Assembly (NCBI RefSeq): GCF_019749295.1
Contig: NZ_JACWFG010000010.1
Location: 28,752-92,751, forward strand
Source: Neobacillus niacini
Lineage (GTDB): Bacteria > Bacillota > Bacilli > Bacillales > Cytobacillaceae
Direction: 5' to 3'
DNA: 64,000 bases
A model generated the notes under the pieces. It was not told the origin of the DNA, did no database searches, and saw nothing but the letters and a program-made list of their open reading frames with translations. A program made the position numbers and the translations under genes. Shown here in pieces: positions 44,060 to 52,712 of this stretch (positions are counted from its first letter, which is position 1; each line of letters begins with the position of its first letter).

Positions 44060-44700
44060 AGGAATCAGAATCCTTATCTGATTCCCTCTGTTGCCATTTT
44101 ACTGCCTTCATGGGAACAGAATCCTTGTCTGATTCCCGCTATTGCCATTTTACACTTTCATGGGAATCACAATCCTTATCTGATTCCCTCTGTTGCCATT
44201 TACTGCCTTCATGGGAATCAGAGTCCTTAGCTGATTCCCGCTGTTGCCATTTTACAGCCTTCATGGGAATCACAATCCTTATCTGATTCCCTCGGTTGCT
44301 ATTTTACAGCCTTCATGGGAATCAGAATCCCTGTCTGATTCCCGCTTTTGCTATTTTACAGCCTTCATGGGAATCAGAATCCTTATCTGATTCCCTCTGT
44401 TGACATTTTACAGCCTTCATGGGAATCAGAATCCTTATCTGATTCCCTCTGTTGACATTTTACAGCCTTCATGGGAATCAGAGTCCTTATCTGATTCCCT
44501 CTGTTGACATTTTACAGCCTTCATGGGAATTAGAATCCCTGTCTGATTCCTGCTTTTGCTATTTTTACTTCCTCTATGGGAACAGGATCCTTATCTGATA
44601 CCCAATTTTGCCATTTTACTGCCTCATGGGAAACAATATCCTTATCTGATGACCACTTACATTATTTTTATGCTTCGAAGGGAACCAGTCTACTAATCTA
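44060..44700. repeat. Tandem array 4: thirteen units of about 52 bp with 9-bp inverted repeats
   Basis: Units start at 44060, 44112, 44162, 44213, 44265, 44317, 44369, 44421, 44473, 44525, 44578, 44628 and 44680. Eight of the twelve steps are exactly 52 bp and the rest 50-53. Consensus is GGGAATCAG, a nine-base loop (AATCCTTAT), CTGATTCCC, then a 25-bp linker (TCTGTTGACATTTTACAGCC plus TTCAT). Several units differ by single bases that often keep the pairing. Its last unit overlaps the stop codon of the S66 peptidase gene at 44698. No reading frame on the + strand is convincing. Confidence 0.95.
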
Positions 44701-45714
44701 TGCTTTAAAGTACTGCACTACTGTCCCTTTTCCTTCTGCCACTTCCACCGTACCATAGGCACCATTCACAAAGGTAATTTGTGGCGGCACATGCCCGCAA
44801 TCGATGTCAAAGATAATCGGTATCTGGAGCTCATTGGATAGGTCCTGGTAAACATCCTTAATCGTATAGTTCTCTACAGTTTCATTTGCTGGACTTCGAC
44901 CAAACATAATACACGAACAATTGTCAAACCATCCTGCTAATTTCATTTGCACTAAAGACCTTCGTAAGTCGGTTGTTTTCAATTCACAATTCTCCAAATA
45001 CCAAATGACCGGTTCATCTTTTATATGCCTGTTCCGAAAGCTTTGTAAATCCCCAAAAGGGGTACCAATTAAATGTCTTATGATATCAATGCAGCCACCG
45101 AGGAAACGCCCTTCTGCCTTTACGTTTTCCCCCGATACACTCTTCCATTTGGTTTCCTCCGTTAGGTGAAATACACAAGGCGAAGGGTTATCGTGCTGCC
45201 ATTTTTCCTGATACTTTTCTGAAGAATATTGGGTAATGGACAATCCTGTTTTCGTTGATAATACACTTTCCCACATTGCGGTGGTATCATCAAAATATTC
45301 GCCTCTTAAATCAATTAAATTACTTCCATGTGCCGTAGCAATACCGGTCTTTAAAGTAATGGCCAGTAACAATAAACTTGTATCAGAGTATCCCAGCACC
45401 CATTTGTCCTTTAGATTTTCAAAATCAATCTCTTCAAGGACCTCAATAAGCAGCTCTCCACCCCATGGAGGAAGGATAAGGTCAATTGCTTCGTCCTTCA
45501 TCATTTCATTAAACTCTTGTGCACGTTTAGCTGCTGGTGCTGATTTTGCTTTGTCCTGAGTCCAAACGGTCTCCCTGCAAATAACGGTATAGCCTCTCTC
45601 TTCCAAACGACTACAAGATTGTTTCACCAATTCATGCAGCTCCTCTTCCACTCCTGATGAAGGTGCTGTTACTCCGATGGTTGCCTTCTTTTTCAAAAAT
45701 GGATATGTAATCAT
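44698..45714 (-). CDS. S66 family LD-carboxypeptidase (LdcA/MccF type)
   Basis: 338 residues. Nucleophile Ser110 in LGYSDTSLLLL, Glu241 in YLENCE and His308 in DIDCGHVP form the Ser-Glu-His set of peptidase family S66. Substrates are L,D-peptide bonds of murein peptides, or for MccF-type members, microcin adducts. The long variant with WDPVIWYLENC-like elements suggests MccF/LdcA, without deciding. Cytoplasmic. Its stop lies within the last unit of tandem array 4. Confidence 0.8.
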   Translation of the reverse strand: MITYPFLKKKATIGVTAPSSGVEEELHELVKQSCSRLEERGYTVICRETVWTQDKAKSAPAAKRAQEFNEMMKDEAIDLILPPWGGELLIEVLEEIDFENLKDKWVLGYSDTSLLLLAITLKTGIATAHGSNLIDLRGEYFDDTTAMWESVLSTKTGLSITQYSSEKYQEKWQHDNPSPCVFHLTEETKWKSVSGENVKAEGRFLGGCIDIIRHLIGTPFGDLQSFRNRHIKDEPVIWYLENCELKTTDLRRSLVQMKLAGWFDNCSCIMFGRSPANETVENYTIKDVYQDLSNELQIPIIFDIDCGHVPPQITFVNGAYGTVEVAEGKGTVVQYFKA

Positions 45715-45785
45715 AGCTACTCTCCCATCCTTTACTGTAATAATGCAGGTATTACCATTATTCTACAGTTTCCAAACAGACGAGA

Positions 45786-46340
45786 CTAGACTAATTTGTA
45801 GGATTCTTTATGAAAAGATGCCATAAATTTAAGACAATCTTCTCCATTTAATGGCGTAGCAGTTTTACCTTTAAGGTTAAGGATCATTGCCATATAGTTT
45901 TGCGGCCCCCACTTGTAACAATGCTTATAATCATCTAATAACTGAAATCCACATTTTTCCCAGAAATGAATTCTTGCAAGATTTCCAGGCGTTTCATCAC
46001 ATTCTACTTCAACTAAAATACGATTGTATTGAGGCTCTGAACGTGCCCATTCCTTTATATAATCAAAAAATTCTTTTCCTATTCCTTGCCCTCGCATATC
46101 TTTATGAACGGCAAAATAGTCAAGTACTAATACTCTCGAATTAGGTATTGTACCCGTCAGTGCCATTGCTTGAACCTTATCCTCTTCCATTAATACATGA
46201 AGCGCACTCAGGCCCCTTGCAAACATATTTCGGATAATCTTTTCTGGCTTGGTTGCATGCTCTCCAAAAGCCACATTATAAATATTTCTGGTCTTTTGCC
46301 ACAGGTCTTCATCCCATTGTTTCGTTGTTATGAATTTCAT
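45786..46340 (-). CDS. GNAT family N-acetyltransferase
   Basis: 184 residues. The acetyl-CoA motif is VLDYFAVHKDMRGQGIGKEFFDYI, with the RGQGIG signature. The beta-5 and alpha-4 part reads RIHFWEKCGFQLLDDYKHCY. It resembles acetyltransferases acting on small amines. It follows the PAP2 gene by 29 bases on the same strand, so the two may be co-expressed. Confidence 0.8.
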   Translation of the reverse strand: MKFITTKQWDEDLWQKTRNIYNVAFGEHATKPEKIIRNMFARGLSALHVLMEEDKVQAMALTGTIPNSRVLVLDYFAVHKDMRGQGIGKEFFDYIKEWARSEPQYNRILVEVECDETPGNLARIHFWEKCGFQLLDDYKHCYKWGPQNYMAMILNLKGKTATPLNGEDCLKFMASFHKESYKLV

Positions 46341-46369
46341 TAGTTCTTGTTCCCTTTGCTATAAGTATT

Positions 46370-47038
46370 TTAGGATCTTTTTAGCATCCTGCTTGCGAGT
46401 TGCGGCTGTCGCTCCACATACCATTGGAAGAACCAAATGGATGCGGCAATCAAAAAACCACTCGCAAAATATCCGCCGATAATATCACTAGGATAGTGAA
46501 CACCTAAATATATCCTGCTTATCCCGATCATGAATACGACAAAAGCGCTAAAGAGAATTAAAATAGTACGGCCGCTTCGATTAAATATATGACGCCAAAG
46601 CAAAAACGTTAAGATACCATAAACCGTAAAGGCATTCATAGCATGACCACTTGGAAAGCTGTATCCGCCTATTTCAATTAATCGATGCAAATCAGGGCGC
46701 GCTCTTTGGAAGATTTCTTTAAGCAATAGGTTTAGTAACGGGGATCCCGCAACAACAGCGATAAATAATATCAGCTCTCTCCGGTGGTGCAGTACCTTAT
46801 AAAGAAAAAAGATAATAACAAGGCATAAAATAATCACAGCTTGAGTTGACCCAACAACAGTAAAAAACTTCATGATGGTTGTTAGGAGCGGGGACTCTAG
46901 TGATTGGACAGCACCAATGATAGTATGATCAAAATCAACAATCATCTCTGCTCTAATTAGAATTGCCACAATACCAAAAGCCAGGAGCGAAAACAAACTA
47001 ATAATAAAAGCACGCGTAAGCTGAAACTTCGAATTCAT
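46370..47038 (-). CDS. PAP2 family phosphatase
   Basis: 222 residues from ATG 47038, which follows AAGGGG; the upstream frame to 47080 lacks a site. About six transmembrane helices. The PAP2 motifs are KEIFQRARPDLH (KxxxxxxRP), FPSGHAM (PSGH) and SRIYLGVHYPSD (SRxxxxxHxxxD). Probably an undecaprenyl-pyrophosphate or phosphatidate-type phosphatase at the outer face of the membrane. Confidence 0.85.
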   Translation of the reverse strand: MNSKFQLTRAFIISLFSLLAFGIVAILIRAEMIVDFDHTIIGAVQSLESPLLTTIMKFFTVVGSTQAVIILCLVIIFFLYKVLHHRRELILFIAVVAGSPLLNLLLKEIFQRARPDLHRLIEIGGYSFPSGHAMNAFTVYGILTFLLWRHIFNRSGRTILILFSAFVVFMIGISRIYLGVHYPSDIIGGYFASGFLIAASIWFFQWYVERQPQLASRMLKRS

Positions 47039-47125
47039 AATCTTAACCCCTTCAGATTCGATAAACATATAATTTCCCAATCAACCAATTCCTACTACGA
47101 CTACTCAGCTTAAACTAACAAAAAA

Positions 47126-47187
47126 GGCACCAAATATACAAAAAACGCTGCATAAGCAGCGTTTTTTGTATATTTGGTGCCTGTCAC
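47126..47187 (-). terminator. Large terminator with a 26-bp perfect stem
   Basis: GGCACCAAATATAC plus AAAAAACGCTGC (47126-47151) pair perfectly with the mirror arm ending 47181, around a four-base loop. On the minus strand TTTTTTG follows the stem. It sits just after the FAD oxidoreductase stop. Beyond the arm is GGTGCCTGTCACC (47175-47187), the reverse of a motif found again at 58437. Confidence 0.85.
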
Positions 47188-47190
47188 CCG

Positions 47191-48276
47191 TTAAGCAAAT
47201 TTCTCTAATAGGGATGTTTCTTGTTTTACTTGCATGATTTGTTGGGTTTTGATTTCATTTCTTCTGTTCATTTCAAATATTTTTAGATGCTCTGATTTGA
47301 TTTTATTTTCTATCAATAACTCTGTAAGGATTGGTGCAAGGATGTGAGCGTCTTTCATTCCACAATTTATTCCGATTGCGCCGGTTGGTGTCATTGTATG
47401 CGCCGCGTCGCCTATTAGGATTAATCCATCCTCTACCCAGGTTTCACACCGAGAGCTTTGTACCTTCAAGCATACAAAATCGTTCCAAGATAAAAGATGC
47501 TCATTAACACTATCCTCAAGTTCTGGAAAGCTCTCGATCAATGGTTCCAGGAATGGCTGAATGGAACCTTTTCTTAGGGTTGGAAAAGACCCCTCTGCAA
47601 TATTCCAGCCTATTTGGATAAATCCTCCCGTTTGGGAAAATAACGCTAATTGATGACCATTGACGAGTGCCATTCTTGTTGTTGGTTCCCATCCTGCGGG
47701 GGCGGGAATTTTGGCCCACAATACATCATATCCATGGGTCAATTCGATTGTAGGGATTTTCGCAAGTTTACGAACTGTTGAATACCTGCCATCTGCACCA
47801 ATTGTCACCTTGCTTGAAATGGAGATCTCTTCCCCATTCTTTATTGCTTTTACTCCGGTATAGAATCCTTGGTCATCCTGAATCAATTCTTTCACAGTTG
47901 TATTAAATAAAAGTTGAAAGTTATTATTTTCTTCGGATTCTTCAATAATCGCTGTAAGTAAATGAGCTTGAGGCACATGAATACCAACGTGATCTTCATG
48001 GTTTTTTGGTGTAATGCTATTTACAATATTTCTGCCAGCAAAGTATTCTACTTTTTTCATTTTTAGAATACCCAGCTCTTCTATTCTCTCAAATAATTGA
48101 TGTTCTTTTAGAATTGCTTCTGTTTCAGCGTTTATGTGTTCGCCTCTAAATTGACGATTAACTCCAGCAGATCGTTCAATAATGATGGTTGATACACCGT
48201 TTTTAGCTAATAAATGTCCAAGTAAGGTTCCTGCAGGTCCGCCGCCAACGATACAAACATCTGCTTGTAAGTTCAT
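47191..48276 (-). CDS. FAD-dependent monooxygenase/oxidoreductase
   Basis: 361 residues from ATG 48276, preceded by AAGGTGG. Class A flavin monooxygenase with a Rossmann GGGPAG at about 11-16, the NADH/FAD-binding IGADGRYSTVRK and the FAD loop IGDAAHTMTPTGAIGINCGMKD. It resembles UbiH/PHBH-type hydroxylases, but the aromatic substrate is unknown. The C-terminus lacks an extra thioredoxin-like domain, so it is a small single-subunit type. Confidence 0.85.
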   Translation of the reverse strand: MNLQADVCIVGGGPAGTLLGHLLAKNGVSTIIIERSAGVNRQFRGEHINAETEAILKEHQLFERIEELGILKMKKVEYFAGRNIVNSITPKNHEDHVGIHVPQAHLLTAIIEESEENNNFQLLFNTTVKELIQDDQGFYTGVKAIKNGEEISISSKVTIGADGRYSTVRKLAKIPTIELTHGYDVLWAKIPAPAGWEPTTRMALVNGHQLALFSQTGGFIQIGWNIAEGSFPTLRKGSIQPFLEPLIESFPELEDSVNEHLLSWNDFVCLKVQSSRCETWVEDGLILIGDAAHTMTPTGAIGINCGMKDAHILAPILTELLIENKIKSEHLKIFEMNRRNEIKTQQIMQVKQETSLLEKFA

Positions 48277-48654
48277 ATAACCCACCTTCTAGTGTTGTTT
48301 TATTTAATCTATCTATCTATTAGAAATGTTATTTTCATTAATTTATTTTGTTTCACATAGTTTCTCAATAAGAAAAAAAGTTAAGTATAGCGTAACAAAA
48401 TTAATTCAAATGGTCAATTACTTCTTTTATTGCACTTATTAATACTAGTATAATTTTCTATCTTTGGTAAGATGGTATTCCTTGAGAGGTGAATATTTTT
48501 AATTATTTGTAAATTTTACTTCAAATTGTTTGAAGTTATATAAAGATGACGTTAATGATTGTTAAGAGATGGAAAATTTAATCTATTTTTTTCAAAAAGC
48601 CTGTATGATAACCCTGTAGTACAAAATCGCAAGCATTCAAGGAGGAATTTTCAA
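48277..48654. other. Intergenic stretch of about 380 bases
   Basis: Very AT-rich, with no gene visible. It holds a perfect palindrome ACTTCAAATTGTTTGAAGT at 48518-48536 (8-bp arms, three-base loop) upstream of the small lipoprotein. TATGAT at 48604-48609 could be a -10 box for that gene. Confidence 0.5.
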
Positions 48655-48804
48655 ATGAAAAGTTTCAAAACTTGGTTAGTTGCTTTGATGTCAGTTTTTA
48701 TGCTACTGGGAGTTGCAACTGGATGTAGCGATAACGGAAATGATGATACAGAAACAGAAGAAACCGAACAAAATGAAGAAGGTACAGAAGAAACTGAGGA
48801 ATAG
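48655..48804 (+). CDS. Small acidic lipoprotein, 49 aa
   Basis: ATG 48655 follows AAGGAGG by nine bases; earlier in-frame codons have no site. A signal peptide ends in the lipobox GVATGC (Cys24). The mature tail is only about 25 residues and very acidic (DTETEETEQNEEGTEETEE). Small lipoproteins of this type are common in Bacillaceae; function unknown. Its own terminator follows. Confidence 0.7.
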   Translation: MKSFKTWLVALMSVFMLLGVATGCSDNGNDDTETEETEQNEEGTEETEE

Positions 48805-48830
48805 GATTTAAAACCCAAGCAATAGGTAAT

Positions 48831-48864
48831 AAAAAACAAGGCGGCAAAACCGTCTTGTTTTTTA
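48831..48864 (+). terminator. Terminator after the small lipoprotein gene
   Basis: AACAAGGCGG and CCGTCTTGTT form a stem with one mismatch around five bases, followed by TTTTTT. Confidence 0.75.
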
Positions 48865-48887
48865 ACATCAATGTTAGGTTTTCGATC

Positions 48888-49820
48888 CTAATAGCCTTTT
48901 TTTGTATCAACTTTATTGGTAAGATGCCTGTTTTCATCTATGTTTTTTAGTGTTTCAAGGAAACAAGCTGCCCCTTCTTCTGGTGTGGTCACTGCAGAAA
49001 TATGTGGTGTAATTTGAACTCTTGAGTTATTCCAGAATGGATGGTTTTCTGGAAGCGGCTCATGCGCAAAGACATCAAGGACAGCAAATCTTACTTGGTT
49101 CTCAGCCAAAGCTTGCAGTAAAGCTTCTTCATCTACGGAAGCCCCTCTTCCCACATTAATAAACCCTGCATTTGACAATTGATTAAAGATAGTATGATTA
49201 AATAATTTTTCCGTCTTCCCTGTCAATGGCAGCGTGTTAATGATGTAGTTCATTTCTGATAATCGCGAAAAGTGTGAATCCAGTGTCAAGACCTCTTTAA
49301 AATAATCTTTGTTAGTACCACTTAAAGATACCCCAAATACACCTACCCCTATTGAGGAAAAAACCTTTGCTATCATTTGACCTATTTCGCCTGTTCCATA
49401 GACAAGAACCTTTTGATCACCCATTAATTTTGGTGTCCACTGCTCCCATTTTTTTCGCTGCTGTTGTTTTTGAAAGGAGTCATGTAACTGTAAATCACCT
49501 AAAATGTAGCTTAAGCTATATTCTGCAATCCTCTGCCCAAAAGAGCAAATCGTTCTTGTTAATAATACTTCCTCGTTCCAATTCTTCTTATGTAAAAAAC
49601 GGTCAACCCCTGCTCCAAGCGAATGAACCCATTTTACTGTGCTGTAATCATAATCAGCTTTTAGATTAAACGAGACTAGTGCCTCTGCCCAGTTTAATTC
49701 ATCTTGTGACAGCTCTTCCTCGGGTATAAACTGAAAAGCTTTATGCGGGGCTTTCTCTTCAATTAATAATTTAAGTTCTTTATACATTGGACTGACCACT
49801 AAAATATTCTGTATATTCAT
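48888..49820 (-). CDS. D-2-hydroxyacid dehydrogenase family protein
   Basis: 310 residues. The NAD-binding pattern VLVYGTGEIGQMIAKVF holds the G-x-G-x-x-G. The substrate-binding part includes the Arg in NVGRGASVDEEALLQAL, the Glu in FAHEPLPENHPFWN, and the catalytic His in ITPHIS. It acts on 2-oxoacids/2-hydroxyacids in the cytoplasm; substrate unknown. ATG 49820 follows GGGAGAG. It lies next to a 63-residue reading frame on the same strand. Confidence 0.85.
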   Translation of the reverse strand: MNIQNILVVSPMYKELKLLIEEKAPHKAFQFIPEEELSQDELNWAEALVSFNLKADYDYSTVKWVHSLGAGVDRFLHKKNWNEEVLLTRTICSFGQRIAEYSLSYILGDLQLHDSFQKQQQRKKWEQWTPKLMGDQKVLVYGTGEIGQMIAKVFSSIGVGVFGVSLSGTNKDYFKEVLTLDSHFSRLSEMNYIINTLPLTGKTEKLFNHTIFNQLSNAGFINVGRGASVDEEALLQALAENQVRFAVLDVFAHEPLPENHPFWNNSRVQITPHISAVTTPEEGAACFLETLKNIDENRHLTNKVDTKKGY

Positions 49821-49845
49821 GTCCTTCCTCTCCCTTTAAAAAAAC

Positions 49846-50037
49846 TTACTCTTTTGGCGCATCGAGAGCTTGATAGGCTGTTTGAAATTTTCCGCCGTCA
49901 GCTACTTCTGAATGATACAAAGCCTTTAGAGCAAAATTTTTCTCAAGATCATGTTCATTAATCAACTCTTTTAAATGCTGCTGCAATTCTCTATTTTCTT
50001 TAACTAACTGCTTCATTTGTGATTTAAAATACTTCAT
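49846..50037 (-). CDS. Small helical protein, 63 aa
   Basis: Acidic and basic heptads (KSQMKQLVKENRELQQHLKE) form a probable coiled coil over residues 5-35. The end is polar. The ribosome binding site (AGGAG) is 12 bases away, rather far, so the start may be at MKQLV instead. No family recognised. It stands between the dehydrogenase and helicase genes. Confidence 0.5.
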   Translation of the reverse strand: MKYFKSQMKQLVKENRELQQHLKELINEHDLEKNFALKALYHSEVADGGKFQTAYQALDAPKE

Positions 50038-50103
50038 TTAATCGTCATTCTCCTCTTTTATGATAAAAATAGGGACGAAATAATCGTCCCAATTCTTAAT
50101 TCA

Positions 50104-51549
50104 TTATTTTAATGCCTTGCTCACTTTAAGTTTTTTTCCTTTAACAGTGGTATTTTCCATGGCCTGCAGTACTAAAGCGCCTTTTCCATTCAGAATATCA
50201 ACATAGGATAAGTTGTCCTGGATGGTGATAATACCAATGTCCTCCGCGGTTACACCCGGAATATTTGAAATCGTCCCAACGAAATCAACTGCACGGAGTT
50301 TTTTCTTTTTCCCGCCGCTGAAATGAAGCTTGGTAATATCTTTGTTAATTCGTGCTGTTTTATTATTTCTGACAACTCTCCTGCCGCTGAGCTTTTCTTC
50401 GAATGCTGCCTTTCCACTCGTGACTTCATCCTGAGTTGGAGCGTCCATTACAGGAATTTCGAAGCCAATGTATCTTTCAATCCCCTTAAGGAATTTTCCT
50501 TCATACGGAGTTGCAAAGGTAATCGCTTTACCTTTGTTACCAGCTCTTCCTGTTCTTCCCGTACGATGAACATAGCTCTCTTTTTCCATCGGGACATCAT
50601 AATTTATAATCAATGTCACATTATCAATATCAATTCCTCTTGCCGCAACGTCTGTTGCAACAAGATAACGAAAATTCCCCATTTTAAAGCCATCCATTAC
50701 ACCAAACCGATCCTCTTGTTCCAGCCCGCCATGTAATCTTTCACAAGAATAATTCGCATTTTCCAATTCTGAATAAACAGTATCTACGTTTTCTTTTGTA
50801 CGGCAAAAAATGATACAGCTGTCTGGATTTTCAACCACTGTTACATCTTTCAAAAGTGAAAGCTTATTTTCATCCTTCACCTCGATAACACCATGCTCAA
50901 TGGAATTTGTTGTAAGGCCAGTTGAAGCAATCTCAACATGTACCGGATTCTTCATATATTGATGGCAGAGTGCTTCAACATCTTTAGGCAGGGTTGCTGA
51001 GAATACCATGGTTACTCGGTCCTCTGGAAGTTCTTTGATAATAGCTTCAACTTCATCAATAAAGCCCATATTTAACATTTCGTCAGCTTCATCGATAATT
51101 AAATATTTTATCTTATCTAATTCGAGTGTACCTCTTTCAATATGGTCCATGGTTCGACCAGGAGTACCGACCACGACATGTGTTTTTTGCTTTAATTCTT
51201 CCTTTTGCTTTGAGAAAGGTTCCTTCCCATAAACAGCCGTCGCTTTAATCCGTTTGAACCGGCCAATATTTGTGACATCTTCACGGACCTGGACAGCAAG
51301 CTCGCGAGTAGGTGTAAGGATTAACGTCTGTGGTTTTTTCTCCTCCCACTCCATCATCTCGCAAATTGGAATCGCAAATGCAGCAGTTTTGCCGCTGCCT
51401 GTTTGTGATCTGACCACCAAATCCTGCTTCTCTAGTGCCTTGGGAATGACTTCTTTTTGTACTTCTGTAGGACTATCATATTTTAAGACATCAAGTGCCC
51501 TTCTGATTTCCTCGCTTAATTGATAATCCTTAAAATTTATTTCACTCAT
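50104..51549 (-). CDS. dbpA: DEAD-box RNA helicase DbpA/YxiN
   Basis: 481 residues from ATG 51549, preceded by GAGGT. Helicase motifs: Walker A QTGSGKT (49-55), PTRELA, DEAD, SAT, ARGID and HRTGRTGR. The C-terminal part (about 400-481) is the DbpA RNA-binding domain ([20 protein letters not shown], then [10 protein letters not shown]) that binds hairpin 92 of 23S rRNA. So it acts in ribosome assembly. It is longer at the linker than typical DEAD boxes, as in YxiN. Its own strand unit. Confidence 0.9.
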   Translation of the reverse strand: MSEINFKDYQLSEEIRRALDVLKYDSPTEVQKEVIPKALEKQDLVVRSQTGSGKTAAFAIPICEMMEWEEKKPQTLILTPTRELAVQVREDVTNIGRFKRIKATAVYGKEPFSKQKEELKQKTHVVVGTPGRTMDHIERGTLELDKIKYLIIDEADEMLNMGFIDEVEAIIKELPEDRVTMVFSATLPKDVEALCHQYMKNPVHVEIASTGLTTNSIEHGVIEVKDENKLSLLKDVTVVENPDSCIIFCRTKENVDTVYSELENANYSCERLHGGLEQEDRFGVMDGFKMGNFRYLVATDVAARGIDIDNVTLIINYDVPMEKESYVHRTGRTGRAGNKGKAITFATPYEGKFLKGIERYIGFEIPVMDAPTQDEVTSGKAAFEEKLSGRRVVRNNKTARINKDITKLHFSGGKKKKLRAVDFVGTISNIPGVTAEDIGIITIQDNLSYVDILNGKGALVLQAMENTTVKGKKLKVSKALK

Positions 51550-51912
51550 GTTGTACCTCATTTATTTGTATTATCCAACTTCTATATAGGATTTCTCTGA
51601 AAGAAATAACATATGCAAAATCTGAATATGTTCATTATACTTGAAATACAACACAGTTCGACATTTTATTTTAAAGTATTGTTACACTACAGCTTTACAA
51701 CACCACAGAGAAACGATACAGTAATTTTAAAAGCTGCATTACGGATAAGTGAGCAACTCTAATTAAAAAACAGAAAAGTCAAATTTTAATTAAAAATCTG
51801 TTATAATAGAAATATCCTGCTTCAAGGATATTATAGATCACTCACTGGACAGCAATTTCATACATCTGTGGATCTCTTTTTTATTTACTATATTTTTTTC
51901 AGGAGGTAATCT
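51550..51912. other. Intergenic stretch of about 360 bases with a promoter and leader hairpin
   Basis: Holds the extended -10 TGTTATAAT (51799-51807) of the guanylate-kinase-like gene. A leader hairpin AATATCC...GGATATT follows at about 51811-51832. The start codon lies about 100 bases after the promoter. No gene seen. Confidence 0.6.
51799..51807 (+). promoter_or_regulatory. Extended -10 promoter of the guanylate-kinase-like gene
   Basis: TGTTATAAT fits the TGnTATAAT extended -10. The -35 region is weak (GTCAAA at 18 bases). A stem AATATCC/GGATATT follows immediately in the leader. Confidence 0.65.
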
Positions 51913-52503
51913 ATGTATAAAATCAAAGATAAGGAAAAGCTTTTCATTTACACTGGACCCGATGGTTCTGGAAGAAAAACCATTGCCAAGATGGTTGCGA
52001 CCGCGTTTGATATGGAAACTGTCCTCTCTTACACGACTCGTTCTCCACGTCATTATGAACAAGATGGCGTTGACTACCATTTTGTTACAGAAGATACCTT
52101 CAACCAGATGAAAGACAACCAAGAATTTTTAGAGTCTGTGGATATCGACGGAATTCATTATGGGATTCGTGAGGATGATATTGTCAAGGCGTTTGAAGAT
52201 CATAATCTTGTCTATCTAACGCTAAATCCAGAAGGCACTGAAAAATTAAAAGACATGTATGGTGAAAAGGTAATGCGCTTATTCATTTATTCTGACCGTG
52301 ATACTGTAATCGAAAGACACCGAGCTAGAAATGATAAAGAAGAAGATATCCAACGACACTTAGCTCATTATGATGAAACGATGGAATATAAAAATCAATG
52401 TGAGCATGTTTTTGAAAACTATGATTCACCACAAGTTTCCTACCAGGTGAGTGAAGTGATTGAAACATTCCTTGATCAAAATAGAATTGTTACTGATTAT
52501 TAA
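51913..52503 (+). CDS. Guanylate-kinase-like protein with altered P-loop
   Basis: 196 residues. The guanylate kinase fold is clear: SYTTRSPRHYEQDGVDYHFV is the GMP-binding signature and the lid and C-terminal helix follow. The P-loop reads GPDGSGRKT at 15-23, whereas the usual form is GPSGVGKGT. The lysine that contacts the phosphates is replaced by Arg, with a Lys right after. It is a paralogue of the housekeeping Gmk and could be altered in activity. ATG after GGAGG. Confidence 0.75.
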   Translation: MYKIKDKEKLFIYTGPDGSGRKTIAKMVATAFDMETVLSYTTRSPRHYEQDGVDYHFVTEDTFNQMKDNQEFLESVDIDGIHYGIREDDIVKAFEDHNLVYLTLNPEGTEKLKDMYGEKVMRLFIYSDRDTVIERHRARNDKEEDIQRHLAHYDETMEYKNQCEHVFENYDSPQVSYQVSEVIETFLDQNRIVTDY

Positions 52504-52507
52504 AAAA

Positions 52508-52550
52508 AAGGTCCATTTGTAGGATATTTTCCTATCAATGGACCTTTTTG
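52508..52550 (+). terminator. Terminator of the guanylate-kinase-like gene
   Basis: AAGGTCCATT and AATGGACCTT form a stem with additional internal pairing (GGATA/CCTATC region), followed by TTTTTG. Confidence 0.8.
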
Positions 52551-52648
52551 ACTTTTATATATTAGACTGAAACAATGTGACCATTTTTAAAAAGTTGAAT
52601 AATAGAATAACATTTTTATCAAGATGATTAATCATATCTTATAACAGG

Positions 52649-52677
52649 TTGAAATTCTCTTTAATACAGTGTATAAT
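52649..52677 (+). promoter_or_regulatory. Sigma-A promoter of yabR
   Basis: TTGAAA (52649-52654), 17 bases, TATAAT (52672-52677). The start codon follows 35 bases later. Confidence 0.85.
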
Positions 52678-52712
52678 TAAGTGTTGAAACCATTATTTAG
52701 GGGGAACTCTTT

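Noticed and set aside
43958..44230. Open reading frame across the repeat array on the + strand
   Set aside because: It owes its length to the repeated unit, has no ribosome binding site and begins within the minus-strand DUF2071 gene. A similar frame at 44576 is rejected for the same reason.
44060..44700. CRISPR array
   Set aside because: The parts between the inverted repeats are the same in all units, so there are no unique spacers, and no cas genes are nearby. The same holds for the other arrays.
47126..47187. Insertion sequence end
   Set aside because: There is no transposase or target duplication; the stem plus T-tract is explained as a terminator.
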